A stretch of 64,000 bases of DNA from Flectonema sp. DT1601. Taxonomy: Eukaryota > Euglenozoa > Diplonemea > Diplonemida > Diplonemidae. A program made the position numbers and the translations under genes. Position 1 is the stretch's first letter; each line of letters begins with the position of its first letter. Shown here in pieces: positions 9,932 through 18,909 of this stretch. A model generated the notes under the pieces. The model ran no database searches, was not told the DNA's origin, and saw only the letters and a list, made by a program, of their open reading frames with translations. The stretch is from positions 1-64,000 of the forward strand of contig OZ025829.1 of NCBI GenBank assembly GCA_964019425.1. The letters are read 5' to 3'.

Positions 9932-10120
9932 TTTTCTTTTTGTTTAAGTGTTTAATAGGTCGAACCCGTCGGCTGAAAGAAAAGGAAAGGTAAACATGAG
10001 TTAAACAGCTCTAAATAAAATGAAATATATTCTGATAGGATGTATCGATGCGCCAAACGATGGCGAGAAAATGATGCTGACGGCTGTACTTCGAAGTTCC
10101 GGTTCCCCGCTGTAGTTAGG

Positions 10121-10570
10121 TTTGCGGGTTTGCGGGTTTGCGGGTTTGCGGGTTTGCGGGTTTGCGGGTTTGCGGGTTTGCGGGTTTGCGGGTTTGCGGG
10201 TTTGCGGGTTTGCGGGTTTGCGGGTTTGCGGGTTTGCGGGTTTGCGGGTTTGCGGGTTTGCGGGTTTGCGGGTTTGCGGGTTTGCGGGTTTGCGGGTTTG
10301 CGGGTTTGCGGGTTTGCGGGTTTGCGGGTTTGCGGGTTTGCGGGTTTGCGGGTTTGCGGGTTTGCGGGTTTGCGGGTTTGCGGGTTTGCGGGTTTGCGGG
10401 TTTGCGGGTTTGCGGGTTTGCGGGTTTGCGGGTTTGCGGGTTTGCGGGTTTGCGGGTTTGCGGGTTTGCGGGTTTGCGGGTTTGCGGGTTTGCGGGTTTG
10501 CGGGTTTGCGGGTTTGCGGGTTTGCGGGTTTGCGGGTTTGCGGGTTTGCGGGTTTGCGGGTTTGCGGGTT
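10121..10570 (+). repeat. (TTTGCGGG)n tandem array 4
   Basis: About 56 perfect copies, the continuation of array 3 beyond the inserted element. It flows directly into the 32-bp minisatellite at 10571, repeating the block order of 1435-3090. Confidence 0.97.
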
Positions 10571-10821
10571 TTCTTCCCGCAAGCAAATTTTAGCTGCTAA
10601 TTTTCTTCCCGCAAGCAAATTTTAACTGCTTATTTTCTTCCCGCAAGCAAATTTTAGCTGCTTATTCTCTTCCTGCAAGCAAACTTTAGCTGCTTATTTT
10701 CTTCCCGCAAGCAAATTTTAGCTGCTTATTTTCTTCCCGCAAGCAAATTTTAGCTGCTTATTTTCTTCCCGCAAGCAAATTTTGGCTGCTTATTTTCTTC
10801 CCGCAAGCAAATTTTAGCTGC
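10571..10821 (+). repeat. 32-bp minisatellite, about 8 copies
   Basis: Same unit as 1891-3090 (CTTCCCGCAAGCAAATTTTA then GCTGCTTATTTT). It ends abruptly at GCTGC, where the Penelope-like element's terminal sequence TTGCAGGACTGG starts. Confidence 0.95.
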
Positions 10822-10874
10822 TTGCAGGACTGGAATGTAGTTACTTTGTGTTTCATGTTCATAAATAAAAAAAC
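10822..10874 (-). repeat. Penelope-like element terminal direct repeat, 3' copy
   Basis: 53 bases identical to 17898-17950. Here it abuts the 32-bp minisatellite. Confidence 0.85.
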
Positions 10875-10948
10875 ATATTTTTTGCTGTTACTAGTTCGTA
10901 GCTCACTACTAGTGGAGCACTTTTCTACAATAAATGTAGAAAGTGTTT

Positions 10949-13900
10949 TTAATTATCAAAGTCTGATAATTGTTCCTTAGCATCAGGGATATCTGGAGTT
11001 GAAGATCTCTGTGAAATACTCATATCATCTGAAGAATCATGTTCATCTTGTTTGCTTCTTTTCTTTCGAGTATTTCTTCTGAGCATCGGTCTCATTGGAC
11101 TCTGCGAGTTGAGTCTTTTTACCAATTTCAGTTTCTTCTTTTCCTTTCCCTTTGCTAATTTCTGTTTTTGTACTTCTTTAAGTTTCATTTTCTGTGCCAA
11201 CTTATGTTCAGTACACTCATTTTTAAGCCTTTTCCGGTTGCTCAGGTATTTTTTGATTCTCACAATTCGCATTGGACTCTGTGAGTTCAGTCTCTTGTTA
11301 CTGCTTCTCTCTGGTTCATCGGCGACCGTTTGTGTTGCCAACTTGCCATTCTTTTTGATAGATAACATATGAGTTTCTGTCTCATCTTTTGTAACAGTTA
11401 CAATACTATTTCGAGGATCCGTTTTGTATTCAGTGACCGTAAATGAAGTGTTATCATCTTCATCAACATATGTTGGATATTCTTTTGATGCTCTGAATAT
11501 TCCACATTTATTGATATGGTCAATAAATGACTTCCAGGATTTATTGCAATATTTGCAAGTTTTACCGATATTCTCTGTATCTGTGTATGTTAGTACTCTT
11601 GATACCTTTTGTGGTGTAATCGGTATTGTTGTTCCGGAATTCGTGGCTTTACTGCTTACAGTAGGTGGTGTTTCCATCTTCCTGGCTACTGTTTGTGGTG
11701 TAGTTGATCTTAGTCTGTATGTGGTGACTATTTTCTCCAACTGTCTTTCTTTTGACAAACTTCGTATTAATTCGAGGTTCTTTCCATCCCAACATGCTTG
11801 TTGGGTTTGTGGAATTATTTTAGTCGGAGTTTCGATCTTCAGAGGCGTCTTTATTTTCAGTGGAGTCTTAATCTTAATCGGAGTTATTGGTGGTGACTCC
11901 ATCCTGTCTTTGGATGGAGTCATTAAGCCAGCATATCTATGCTCCGGTGATTCCTGCGTCTCTGGTGACATAGTTTCCATTACCATGTCAGTGTCCGTAT
12001 CCAGTTGTACTGTTGCTGGTGACGGCATATCGATCATATCCACATCATTATGATCCAGATCCAATGGTGATACAATCGGTAATTGTATCGTTTTCATAGA
12101 TTGAATCACACTTTGATGTACAGTCGGAGGTTCCAATTGTGATACCTTTGAGATCGTTGCTGGCATCAACGTTGGGATTGCAGGTGGGGCCATTGTAGGT
12201 GCCTCATTTGCAATAACTTGTGTCTTCTTCTGAATTACAGTCGGCGGTGCTAATTGTGATATTTTTGAAATCCTTGCTGGCATCAGCGTTGGAATTATCG
12301 GCGGGGCCTGTGTAAGTGCATCACTCGCACTGACTTGTGTATTCTTTTGAAGTACAATTGACGGTGTCGATTGTGATAAATTTGTAATTGGTGTTGGTAT
12401 CATTGTTGGAATTATCGGCGGGACCTGTGTGAGTTCATCATTTGCAATGACTTGTGTCTTCTTTTGAAGTACAGTCGGCGGTGCCAATTGTGATACCTTT
12501 GAAATCGTTGCTGGCATCAATGTCGGGATTGCTGGTGGGGCTACCGTAAGTGTATTATTTACAGTGACTAGCGTCTTCTGAAAACTATTTGATGGTAGCG
12601 ATATAATTTTTTGCATTACCGAAGGTTCCATTTTTATTATCTTCGGTATCGTTATTGGTATTGTCATTGGAATTATTGATGGTCTTGGTAATACTGGTGA
12701 TAGTAGTACTGGTAATGGTGGTATCTTCACCATCGGCGATATGTACAGGGTCGGTATATTATCCTGGCATATCTTTGGTGGTGATACGGCCCTTATCTCT
12801 ATCTTATTGACTTTTCCCGGTGTCGATATGGGCTTCATTTTGTCCGCTTTTTCGATTGCCGAAATCATTGTCTCAAGATCTGTTACATCCTCCTCGTCCG
12901 TGGATTTTTTAATTTCCACTTCTGTAGTTTTTGTTGTGGAATTATCCTTTGCTGGTGACTCTGTTATTGCCAGTGCAGACAAGTCTATTGGAGGAATATC
13001 TTTCGTTGTTTTCATTACAACGTGGTATTCGTATTCCTTCAACGGATACTTCGTCATGATATCTTCTATCCCATCACAATCTGGAGTTGGATTGATTATA
13101 TCAAATCCCTTGTATTTAGAATTTATATCAATAAAGACGATGTAATGTGTGTAGGCTGCTCTACGTGATACTATGATGTATGGAATGACAATAGTTTCTT
13201 GTTCTGTTGGACCTACTGTGATTGTTTTCAGCTGTTCATGGGTTGTCACATGTGTTACTTCTAGTCCCAGATATATTCTTATTGTTTCATAAATAACTAT
13301 CTGATGAAACCAACCATCTGGGTTAAATGAGAACATCAAGTTCTCTCCAATTAACTTAAGCTCTTGCTCTGCGAGTCGGAATTGAATCTTAAACATCTTT
13401 GATATTCTGATTCTTTCAGTTTTGAGGTGATCTGCTATGAAGTTAACAGTTGCCCAGCCACATTCCCCACTATGAAGTCCTTCTGCTGGTTGCGTGTGCA
13501 TCGTAATAGGGAATTTATTATCAATGAAGGTGGACCAATAATCTTCGTTTGGTACTTCAGTTTTTCCAGACTCTTCTGACTTCTGCTCCTTTTGTACTAC
13601 TTTCAAGTCTTTCGACGTGTTGTCAGCGATATCGGATTTTTCTGGATCCTTCTTTTCGAGTAGCTGACTTTGAATTTCCTTTTCCGTGTATCTTGCTGTA
13701 ATTGGAAAGAAAAATCCACCTTCCGTACATCCGATCAACATGTGACATTCGTGATTGTTATCTTTGTTGACTACTACTCGAGTTGTTATACCCTTTTTGT
13801 ATGAAAGGATACTGACATTGATAGGCAATATCTCTTTAAATTCCTTGTAGAATTTTGCTGTTTTGAATATTCCAGTGTGATATTTAATGTTGATATCATT

Positions 13901-16165
13901 GACCAGTGATTCAGTGTCGTCAGAGATTATAGCTTTGCATTGCTGACATTCCTTCTTGTTTTTAATAATCGCTTGACTGGCAATTTTAAATGATGTCACC
14001 AATGTATTGTCATTCCTCCTTAATTTCGCATATCCAATTCTCTTGTCCAACAACATATTATAAATGTCATCCCTTCCATTGACTTTATAATGTTGTTGGA
14101 TTGTCTGTTTTTCTTTCGATACTGGTCTTCCGTTGTCATATTTCCGATTGATTTCAAAGAAATGATGATGAAGACTTTCCCTTTGTTTTGGGAAATCCCA
14201 GTATGTACCCAGTACAAAGTCTTTGTATTGGGGGAACAGACTGTTTTTCGAGTATCCGCGACTTCTCAGACGGTATAGCACTTTCTCAATTTCAAGGTAT
14301 AAGTCGAAATCGTTATTGATATTAGTAGCGGCCCTGTACATGGCACCTTTTAGAATACCTGGTCCTAGGCTTTTCGGTGCGTTGGATCCCGAACTGGTAT
14401 ATTTAATGGGTTGGAAATTAAACAGATTTTCTTTATCCCATATTGAAAGTCGTACGAACGGGTGTCCTCTCGGCCTTTCTTCCAACCGGATTCTCATCCC
14501 AAGGAATACTACATCGTTGTTGCCCATTGATGTATCTGTATATGACATTTTATACATCTCACTCGGTGGTGGGCTTGGGTCATTGTGGCTGAAAATTAAA
14601 AAATCATCAATGTATCTGAATATGATTTTGTTATTTATCGCTGCCCCAATACCTTTCTGTGAAATGACGTTTTCCACCCATTGTTTTTCAATGCCAAAGC
14701 AGTATAAGTTCGCAATATGTGGTGAGCATTGAGAACCCATCGGTATTCCATGGCTTTGTTTGAGCATAAGTTCTCCATTCTTAATGTAAGCATTAGATAG
14801 AATCGTGCTGAGTAATTCTTTAACTTTGCTCTCTTCGTATCCTACTTGAACATCTTTATCGTAGCTTTTGTCAAGGTAAAAGTCTTTACCAATTCCACTT
14901 CTTTTGTCTCTAACCATTATCTGCCCGTCCATGTACTTGCTGATTAATTCGTTGATAACTTTTTTAATCTTATCATGGGGGAGGTTCGTGTACATATCTG
15001 AGAAATCATATGTCTTTACCTTCATTTGTTGGAGAGTTGAGTAGTTGCTTTTGATGTACTGTGCAACTTCATCTACATTCTGAATTATAAAATACTTTCT
15101 TATATTCGTTGTTTCGTATTCCACTTTTTCAGCTTTTTTAACTATTTCCATGAAAGTCTTAAGTATCCCAGACATTTCCTTTGACATGTCTGTTGTGGCT
15201 GTGAAGGGCGCAGGCATTACCTTAGAGTTGATGTATTTGACATGCATCTTCGGATTTCCATATAAATATGGCAAATTTTCCGTATTTCTGAAACCATGTT
15301 TCTTGTTGATGTCTTCGATCCTTTTCATCGTTGGATTTATCTGATCTTTCGGAACCTCTGCGTACACAATTCTGTTACCGATGTGCTCGTTTAGTTTTGT
15401 GTTGTAGTATTTCTTACAACATACTGCCAGATCGTGTGTCGTTTTGTCGATTCTGGTAAAAATCAAATGTTTTTTAATTTCCTTCAGTTCCTTCTGTACT
15501 TGTTTGAATTCATCAATAACATCCATCTGCGGTAGCTTTCCGATTTGATTTTTTGCCGCCTTTTTTAAAAAAATACATAGAGGTTCGTATTTCTCATCTG
15601 GGAAGTAATGCATGATGTATTCATCTATAGCGTACATTACTTCTTCCGTGACAGTTTTCGGATCCTCAAAGAGTCTATATCTAGCACCTCTCGATAATAA
15701 CATCTTAAGTCTGTTGGATATATTCAGCTTTGATGAGTGTGTGATCACATGTTTTTCTTCTTCCCTGTATTCTTTCTTTATGAATACATGACATTTACAT
15801 GTCTCAGGATCACATAGTTCTTCTTGTGCGTTGTCTGTTGAACTATCATTGGCACGGTCACATAGCACATCCTCCAACTTAGTTGTCAAGTATCTTGACA
15901 CTTTCATTGCCGGAAGTATTTCTGCTCGGTCTTTGGCGAGGAGTAACGCCTGTTTGCATGTGAATACCCTTTTGAGATCCAATTTCTCAATCAAAGGGTG
16001 TACAAACCGAATTTTAAGCCATGTTGATCCGAGTTTTGATATCCTTTTCGTCTCTGTATCCTTTTTCTTGTCTGATAATCTATCTTTAAGTGCTAAGATT
16101 ATCTGACTGATGATATCAATTTCTTGATGAGACACTTGGATATGGTCGATGATCCATGCTAGCAA
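10949..16165 (-). CDS. Penelope-like polyprotein: RT, cysteine-protease-like domain, zinc finger
   Basis: A 1738-codon open stretch. By residue: about 298-308 LPYLYGNPKMH, 387-397 DFSDMYTNLPH, 473-488 GIPMGSQCSPHIANLY and 517-523 RYIDDFL. These are the reverse transcriptase landmarks of Penelope-like elements. No GIY-YIG endonuclease is visible. At about 885-1040 a papain-fold protease candidate has SGECGW (Cys about 902), PDGWFHQIVIY, and THYIVF (His about 1007) before GFDIINP. This order resembles Josephin/OTU-type enzymes. Then follow four imperfect repeats of about 42 residues (roughly 12110-12560) and a C-x2-C-x9-H-x3-C zinc finger near residue 1520. The C-terminus is Lys-rich. The first codon at 16165 is not ATG, and coding sequence probably starts further upstream. 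Confidence 0.85.
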   Translation of the reverse strand: MLAWIIDHIQVSHQEIDIISQIILALKDRLSDKKKDTETKRISKLGSTWLKIRFVHPLIEKLDLKRVFTCKQALLLAKDRAEILPAMKVSRYLTTKLEDVLCDRANDSSTDNAQEELCDPETCKCHVFIKKEYREEEKHVITHSSKLNISNRLKMLLSRGARYRLFEDPKTVTEEVMYAIDEYIMHYFPDEKYEPLCIFLKKAAKNQIGKLPQMDVIDEFKQVQKELKEIKKHLIFTRIDKTTHDLAVCCKKYYNTKLNEHIGNRIVYAEVPKDQINPTMKRIEDINKKHGFRNTENLPYLYGNPKMHVKYINSKVMPAPFTATTDMSKEMSGILKTFMEIVKKAEKVEYETTNIRKYFIIQNVDEVAQYIKSNYSTLQQMKVKTYDFSDMYTNLPHDKIKKVINELISKYMDGQIMVRDKRSGIGKDFYLDKSYDKDVQVGYEESKVKELLSTILSNAYIKNGELMLKQSHGIPMGSQCSPHIANLYCFGIEKQWVENVISQKGIGAAINNKIIFRYIDDFLIFSHNDPSPPPSEMYKMSYTDTSMGNNDVVFLGMRIRLEERPRGHPFVRLSIWDKENLFNFQPIKYTSSGSNAPKSLGPGILKGAMYRAATNINNDFDLYLEIEKVLYRLRSRGYSKNSLFPQYKDFVLGTYWDFPKQRESLHHHFFEINRKYDNGRPVSKEKQTIQQHYKVNGRDDIYNMLLDKRIGYAKLRRNDNTLVTSFKIASQAIIKNKKECQQCKAIISDDTESLVNDINIKYHTGIFKTAKFYKEFKEILPINVSILSYKKGITTRVVVNKDNNHECHMLIGCTEGGFFFPITARYTEKEIQSQLLEKKDPEKSDIADNTSKDLKVVQKEQKSEESGKTEVPNEDYWSTFIDNKFPITMHTQPAEGLHSGECGWATVNFIADHLKTERIRISKMFKIQFRLAEQELKLIGENLMFSFNPDGWFHQIVIYETIRIYLGLEVTHVTTHEQLKTITVGPTEQETIVIPYIIVSRRAAYTHYIVFIDINSKYKGFDIINPTPDCDGIEDIMTKYPLKEYEYHVVMKTTKDIPPIDLSALAITESPAKDNSTTKTTEVEIKKSTDEEDVTDLETMISAIEKADKMKPISTPGKVNKIEIRAVSPPKICQDNIPTLYISPMVKIPPLPVLLSPVLPRPSIIPMTIPITIPKIIKMEPSVMQKIISLPSNSFQKTLVTVNNTLTVAPPAIPTLMPATISKVSQLAPPTVLQKKTQVIANDELTQVPPIIPTMIPTPITNLSQSTPSIVLQKNTQVSASDALTQAPPIIPTLMPARISKISQLAPPTVIQKKTQVIANEAPTMAPPAIPTLMPATISKVSQLEPPTVHQSVIQSMKTIQLPIVSPLDLDHNDVDMIDMPSPATVQLDTDTDMVMETMSPETQESPEHRYAGLMTPSKDRMESPPITPIKIKTPLKIKTPLKIETPTKIIPQTQQACWDGKNLELIRSLSKERQLEKIVTTYRLRSTTPQTVARKMETPPTVSSKATNSGTTIPITPQKVSRVLTYTDTENIGKTCKYCNKSWKSFIDHINKCGIFRASKEYPTYVDEDDNTSFTVTEYKTDPRNSIVTVTKDETETHMLSIKKNGKLATQTVADEPERSSNKRLNSQSPMRIVRIKKYLSNRKRLKNECTEHKLAQKMKLKEVQKQKLAKGKEKKKLKLVKRLNSQSPMRPMLRRNTRKKRSKQDEHDSSDDMSISQRSSTPDIPDAKEQLSDFDN
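12112..12560 (-). repeat. Coding repeat, about 126 bp x 4, in the Penelope-like ORF
   Basis: Four tandem diverged units, each encoding a stretch around PPAIPTLMPATISKVSQL and QKKTQVIANDALTQ. Unit length keeps the frame. It forms a Pro/Thr-rich linker between the protease-like region and the zinc finger. Confidence 0.8.
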
Positions 16166-16318
16166 CCTTTGAGTTCTATTAATTGACCACTTGGCTATAG
16201 CATCCTCATTGATCTTTGGTAAGTCGGTCAGGCTCTGTATTTGTTTTCTGATACCAACGTATTTACCTGGTTCAGTATCTTTGATCCAATCTCCCTTTTG
16301 TATTAGGTTGCAGTTTTA

Positions 16319-16579
16319 CCTGTATATTCTTAGGTTTAGATCTACTTCTACTCGAAGCTTTCCTTTGTTTAGGCTTCGGTTGTTCCTTCGTCTTCTGTCT
16401 CTCTGTAGCTTTAACTGGTCTGTTCGACCGGCCCCGTTTAATTGATTCGGTTTTTTGTGCCTTTTTGCTCCTTGGGAGACTCTTTGCGGTACATTCTTTT
16501 TAGTTCCATTGCTTTTTTCTTCTTTTTTCGAATTTTTTCGAAACCTTGGAATAGTTTCTAGCCATTGTGCAAACCACAT
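16319..16579 (-). CDS. Probable N-terminal part of the Penelope-like ORF
   Basis: An open stretch starting at an ATG (MWFAQWLETIPRF), in the same reading frame as the long ORF downstream. It is very basic (RDRRRRNNR, KKEEKSNGTKK), as expected of a nucleic-acid-binding N-terminus. Upstream of the ATG the frame stays open without another Met. How it connects to the main ORF cannot be settled from sequence alone. Confidence 0.5.
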
Positions 16580-17754
16580 TGGTACTCTACTCTTCGGTCT
16601 ATATGTATAATCTAAATCCTTTGTCTTGATCCAGTCCGGTGTTTTGGTTTTTTCGTTATTTGAGTTGTTTTGGAGGGAAGAGAGGGAGCCTTTATAATCC
16701 TTCTTAGTTTTAATTTGAGATTTGTTACAACTACCGAGTTGTTCGGAGGCTTTCTATTTGTTGGGCGTCTAAGAATGATACCTAATTACATTAAGCATAC
16801 TACCTAAGATTAACGGCATACAAATATATACGTAATGTCCAGCTTATTTCATTACCCCGTTTTTTCAATGCTTGTTGGTGAAGATCTTACTGCTGGCTAG
16901 TTGCATACACCGCATTAATTTGGTTTTGGAGTGTACATTAAGTGGTCAGTCTGCGTGCGTGTTATTGCTATTACGAACCTTGTTTTTCAATGACTTTTTA
17001 ACGTACTTACATCAATCGACTGATGTATAGGCTTCATTTTTTATGACTTCTCCATTAACATTATTTTATTTTATTTTGGTTTATCGTATAATAAAATTGG
17101 TTGATTGTTCATCACGTGGCCTCAGCACCTACTAAAGAATCCAAGCTAATGCAGTCTACCTTGTTGGTTGGTATATTCTAAAGCTATCGATTTGGATTAT
17201 AAAATCGAATTTGTACGGTACCCTCTGTGATTGTAAGTAAAAGGGGGCTGCATACACTAAACACTTTCTTAAATATTTCTACATTTCCTTTCCTTTTCAA
17301 TTTTCGGATTTGATTATACATTCGTAAGTGTATTTATAAATAATACTATATCCTATTCTCTTCGGCACTAGCCCCTGGTGGGCCCTCGCCCCCTCTCCTG
17401 CTGAGCACGGTGGTGCGACTCACCCGATTTTAAAGTGAAGAAGAATAGGAATATTATTATAATAAATAGTACTTAATCTGCTGTTGTTGCTGCTAAGTTG
17501 CCAAAAAAGTTTGTGCATCTGGACGTATAGTAACCATCATTGACGATGCCGTAATATGGATACACGTCCTAAGTGCATTGCACTTGTAGTAAGTCTTCTT
17601 GCGTTACTTACCACTGTACTCTACTCACAACGGATTTTAGTCAAGCTAAAATCTGGGCATAGAGTGATGGGGGGATGTATGTTCGATTTTGTAAAAATTA
17701 CAACTGTGTTGTATCATAAAAACATAAAGATAATTTAACATTAGTTTTAAATAC

Positions 17755-17930
17755 AGTGACTAAGGGTGATGCGCAACTTAGCATATTAAAGTAACTATAG
17801 GTTTCGAGAGTAATCCATATACCTCTTACCTCTATTCTCTCTCATCAGTATGGTGTAGAAGTAAGTCAGTCAAATGTTGAGACTGAGTCATTCCAGTTTG
17901 CAGGACTGGAATGTAGTTACTTTGTGTTTC
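17755..17930 (-). ncRNA. Hammerhead-ribozyme-like motif at the 5' end of the Penelope-like element
   Basis: On the minus strand CTGATGA (17848-17842) is followed by GAGAG, a 26-base loop, CTCTC (17810-17806) and GAAA (17805-17802), the strict order of a hammerhead core around stem II. Outside it a 10-base complement, AAAGTAACTA with TAGTTACTTT, could close the structure. A perfect hairpin ATTCCAGT...ACTGGAAT also lies at the terminal-repeat edge. Canonical stems I and III with the cleavage triplet could not be completed by eye. Hammerheads are known in Penelope-like terminal repeats, so the place fits. Confidence 0.35.
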
Positions 17931-17950
17931 ATGTTCATAAATAAAAAAAC
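17898..17950 (-). repeat. Penelope-like element terminal direct repeat, 5' copy
   Basis: 53 bases identical to 10822-10874. Here it directly abuts the G-run block of composite repeat copy 2. Confidence 0.85.
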
Positions 17951-18710
17951 TTGGGGGGGGTTGGGGGGGGGGCTGCGTTCCACCATCCCATAGTTCTTCC
18001 CACATTTCTATTTTATTGGAAATAATGAACGATAACCTTATTAATATAACTAAATTCCTATATTCCCATCCCAGGGTCGCACACATTGCAGATACAGGTT
18101 CGATAAACCTGTTGTAAAATACTTCCAAATGTAACAAACAGATAACCTAAGCCACATATCCAATCATCATAAACCTAGCTGTCGTTTTCGTGCTAGCATA
18201 TTAATATAACAACAACTACAGATATCTTTCAGAAAAACAAAAATAAAGGACTTGATAAAACAGGGTGCAGTGTGCATTTTCAGCTGGGGGAGGACATTTT
18301 TCATTTGTCGTCCCGTTGGGACAGAAAAGTAATAAATAAATAAAAAATTGCGAAAAAAAAAAGAAATTGCTTATATATAACGTTTATTTTTATTTTATCT
18401 TTTTTTTTCATGTTTGATTATTTCCTCTTCATATTATTTTTTTTTTTTTTTTCTGCCTCTCCCTTAATCCTGTTTGTTTCTTTGAAACGAAAATTCATTC
18501 AATTGGACTTAACTTAACGCGAGTGAAGCGAGCGTAAAGTTAAGTTCAAATTTGCACCCTGGACGGGTACCTAGCCAGGGAATAAAAACAGACGTGACTT
18601 GGTTGTAAAAATGATGTTTGCTCAGAAAGCTTTAAAAAAAAAAGTTGTGTGCGAGCAACGCGAGCCTGGAAGGGGTATCTCTAGTGCGGGTTTGCGGGTT
18701 TGCGGGTTTG
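17951..18710 (+). repeat. Composite interspersed repeat, copy 2, with three TTTGCGGG units
   Basis: Matches 3748-4315 and 4880-5036 but lacks the SINE-bearing stretch in between, so it shows a version without those inserts. It carries the motif GCGAGTGAAGCGAGCG near 18520. It ends in TATCTCTAGTGCGGG and three 8-bp units, where a LINE fragment begins. Confidence 0.85.
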
Positions 18711-18909
18711 CGGATTAGAGGAGGGACTCTACAATCTAACGAAGGTGGTCGCAACCCTGACGGAGGCCGCTAATAAAAACGAAAAGAACTACAACAACAT
18801 GGCCATAGCCATCACAAGTCTGGTAGAATCGGTGAAGCGGATGGAAGCCACTATTGGTCTCGGTCGAACAACAAGTACGAATAAAAACAACAACACTGGC
18901 CAATCATGA
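18711..18909 (+). CDS. LINE ORF1, C-terminal remnant
   Basis: The frame is open from the junction to the stop at 18907-18909, about 65 residues. Content is hydrophilic and likely helical (LTKVVATLTEAANKNEKN, then VESVKRMEATIG), consistent with the coiled-coil end of an ORF1 protein. Assigned by position only. Confidence 0.45.

Larger units (their letters stand above)
5268..10120 (-). mobile_element. VIPER-like tyrosine-recombinase retroelement, apparently whole
   Basis: About 4.85 kb, reading on the minus strand. Split direct repeats: a 189-bp repeat at 9932-10120, then three coding regions, then a 259-bp repeat (5735-5993), the 189-bp repeat again (5546-5734), 19 bases, and the 259-bp repeat again (5268-5526). 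This A1-genes-B1-A2-B2 order is known from Ngaro, PAT and VIPER elements. The gene order Gag-like, tyrosine recombinase, reverse transcriptase/RNase H matches VIPER of trypanosomatids rather than DIRS or Ngaro. Both repeat pairs look identical by eye, so insertion is recent. It sits inside a TTTGCGGG array, which hides any target duplication. No obvious break was noticed. Confidence 0.9.
10822..17950 (-). mobile_element. Penelope-like retroelement with 53-bp terminal direct repeats
   Basis: The element reads on the minus strand. An identical 53-bp sequence beginning TTGCAGGACTGGAATG on the plus strand occurs at 10822-10874 and 17898-17950 in direct orientation, bracketing the long reverse-transcriptase ORF. 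Penelope-like elements often carry such partial direct terminal repeats (pseudo-LTRs). The 5' leader is about 1.3 kb, and the trailer between the ORF end and 10822 about 127 bases. The trailer has a stem-loop (CACTTTCTACA with TGTAGAAAAGTG) at about 10920-10948. Confidence 0.75.

Noticed and set aside
11052-11372. Plus-strand hydrophobic ORF in the Penelope-like region
   Set aside because: Antisense of the Lys-rich C-terminus, which gives Phe/Leu-rich readings on the other strand.
17556-17738. Plus-strand ORF with a hydrophobic N-terminus
   Set aside because: It lies in the Penelope-like leader on the opposite strand, is short, and shows no domain.
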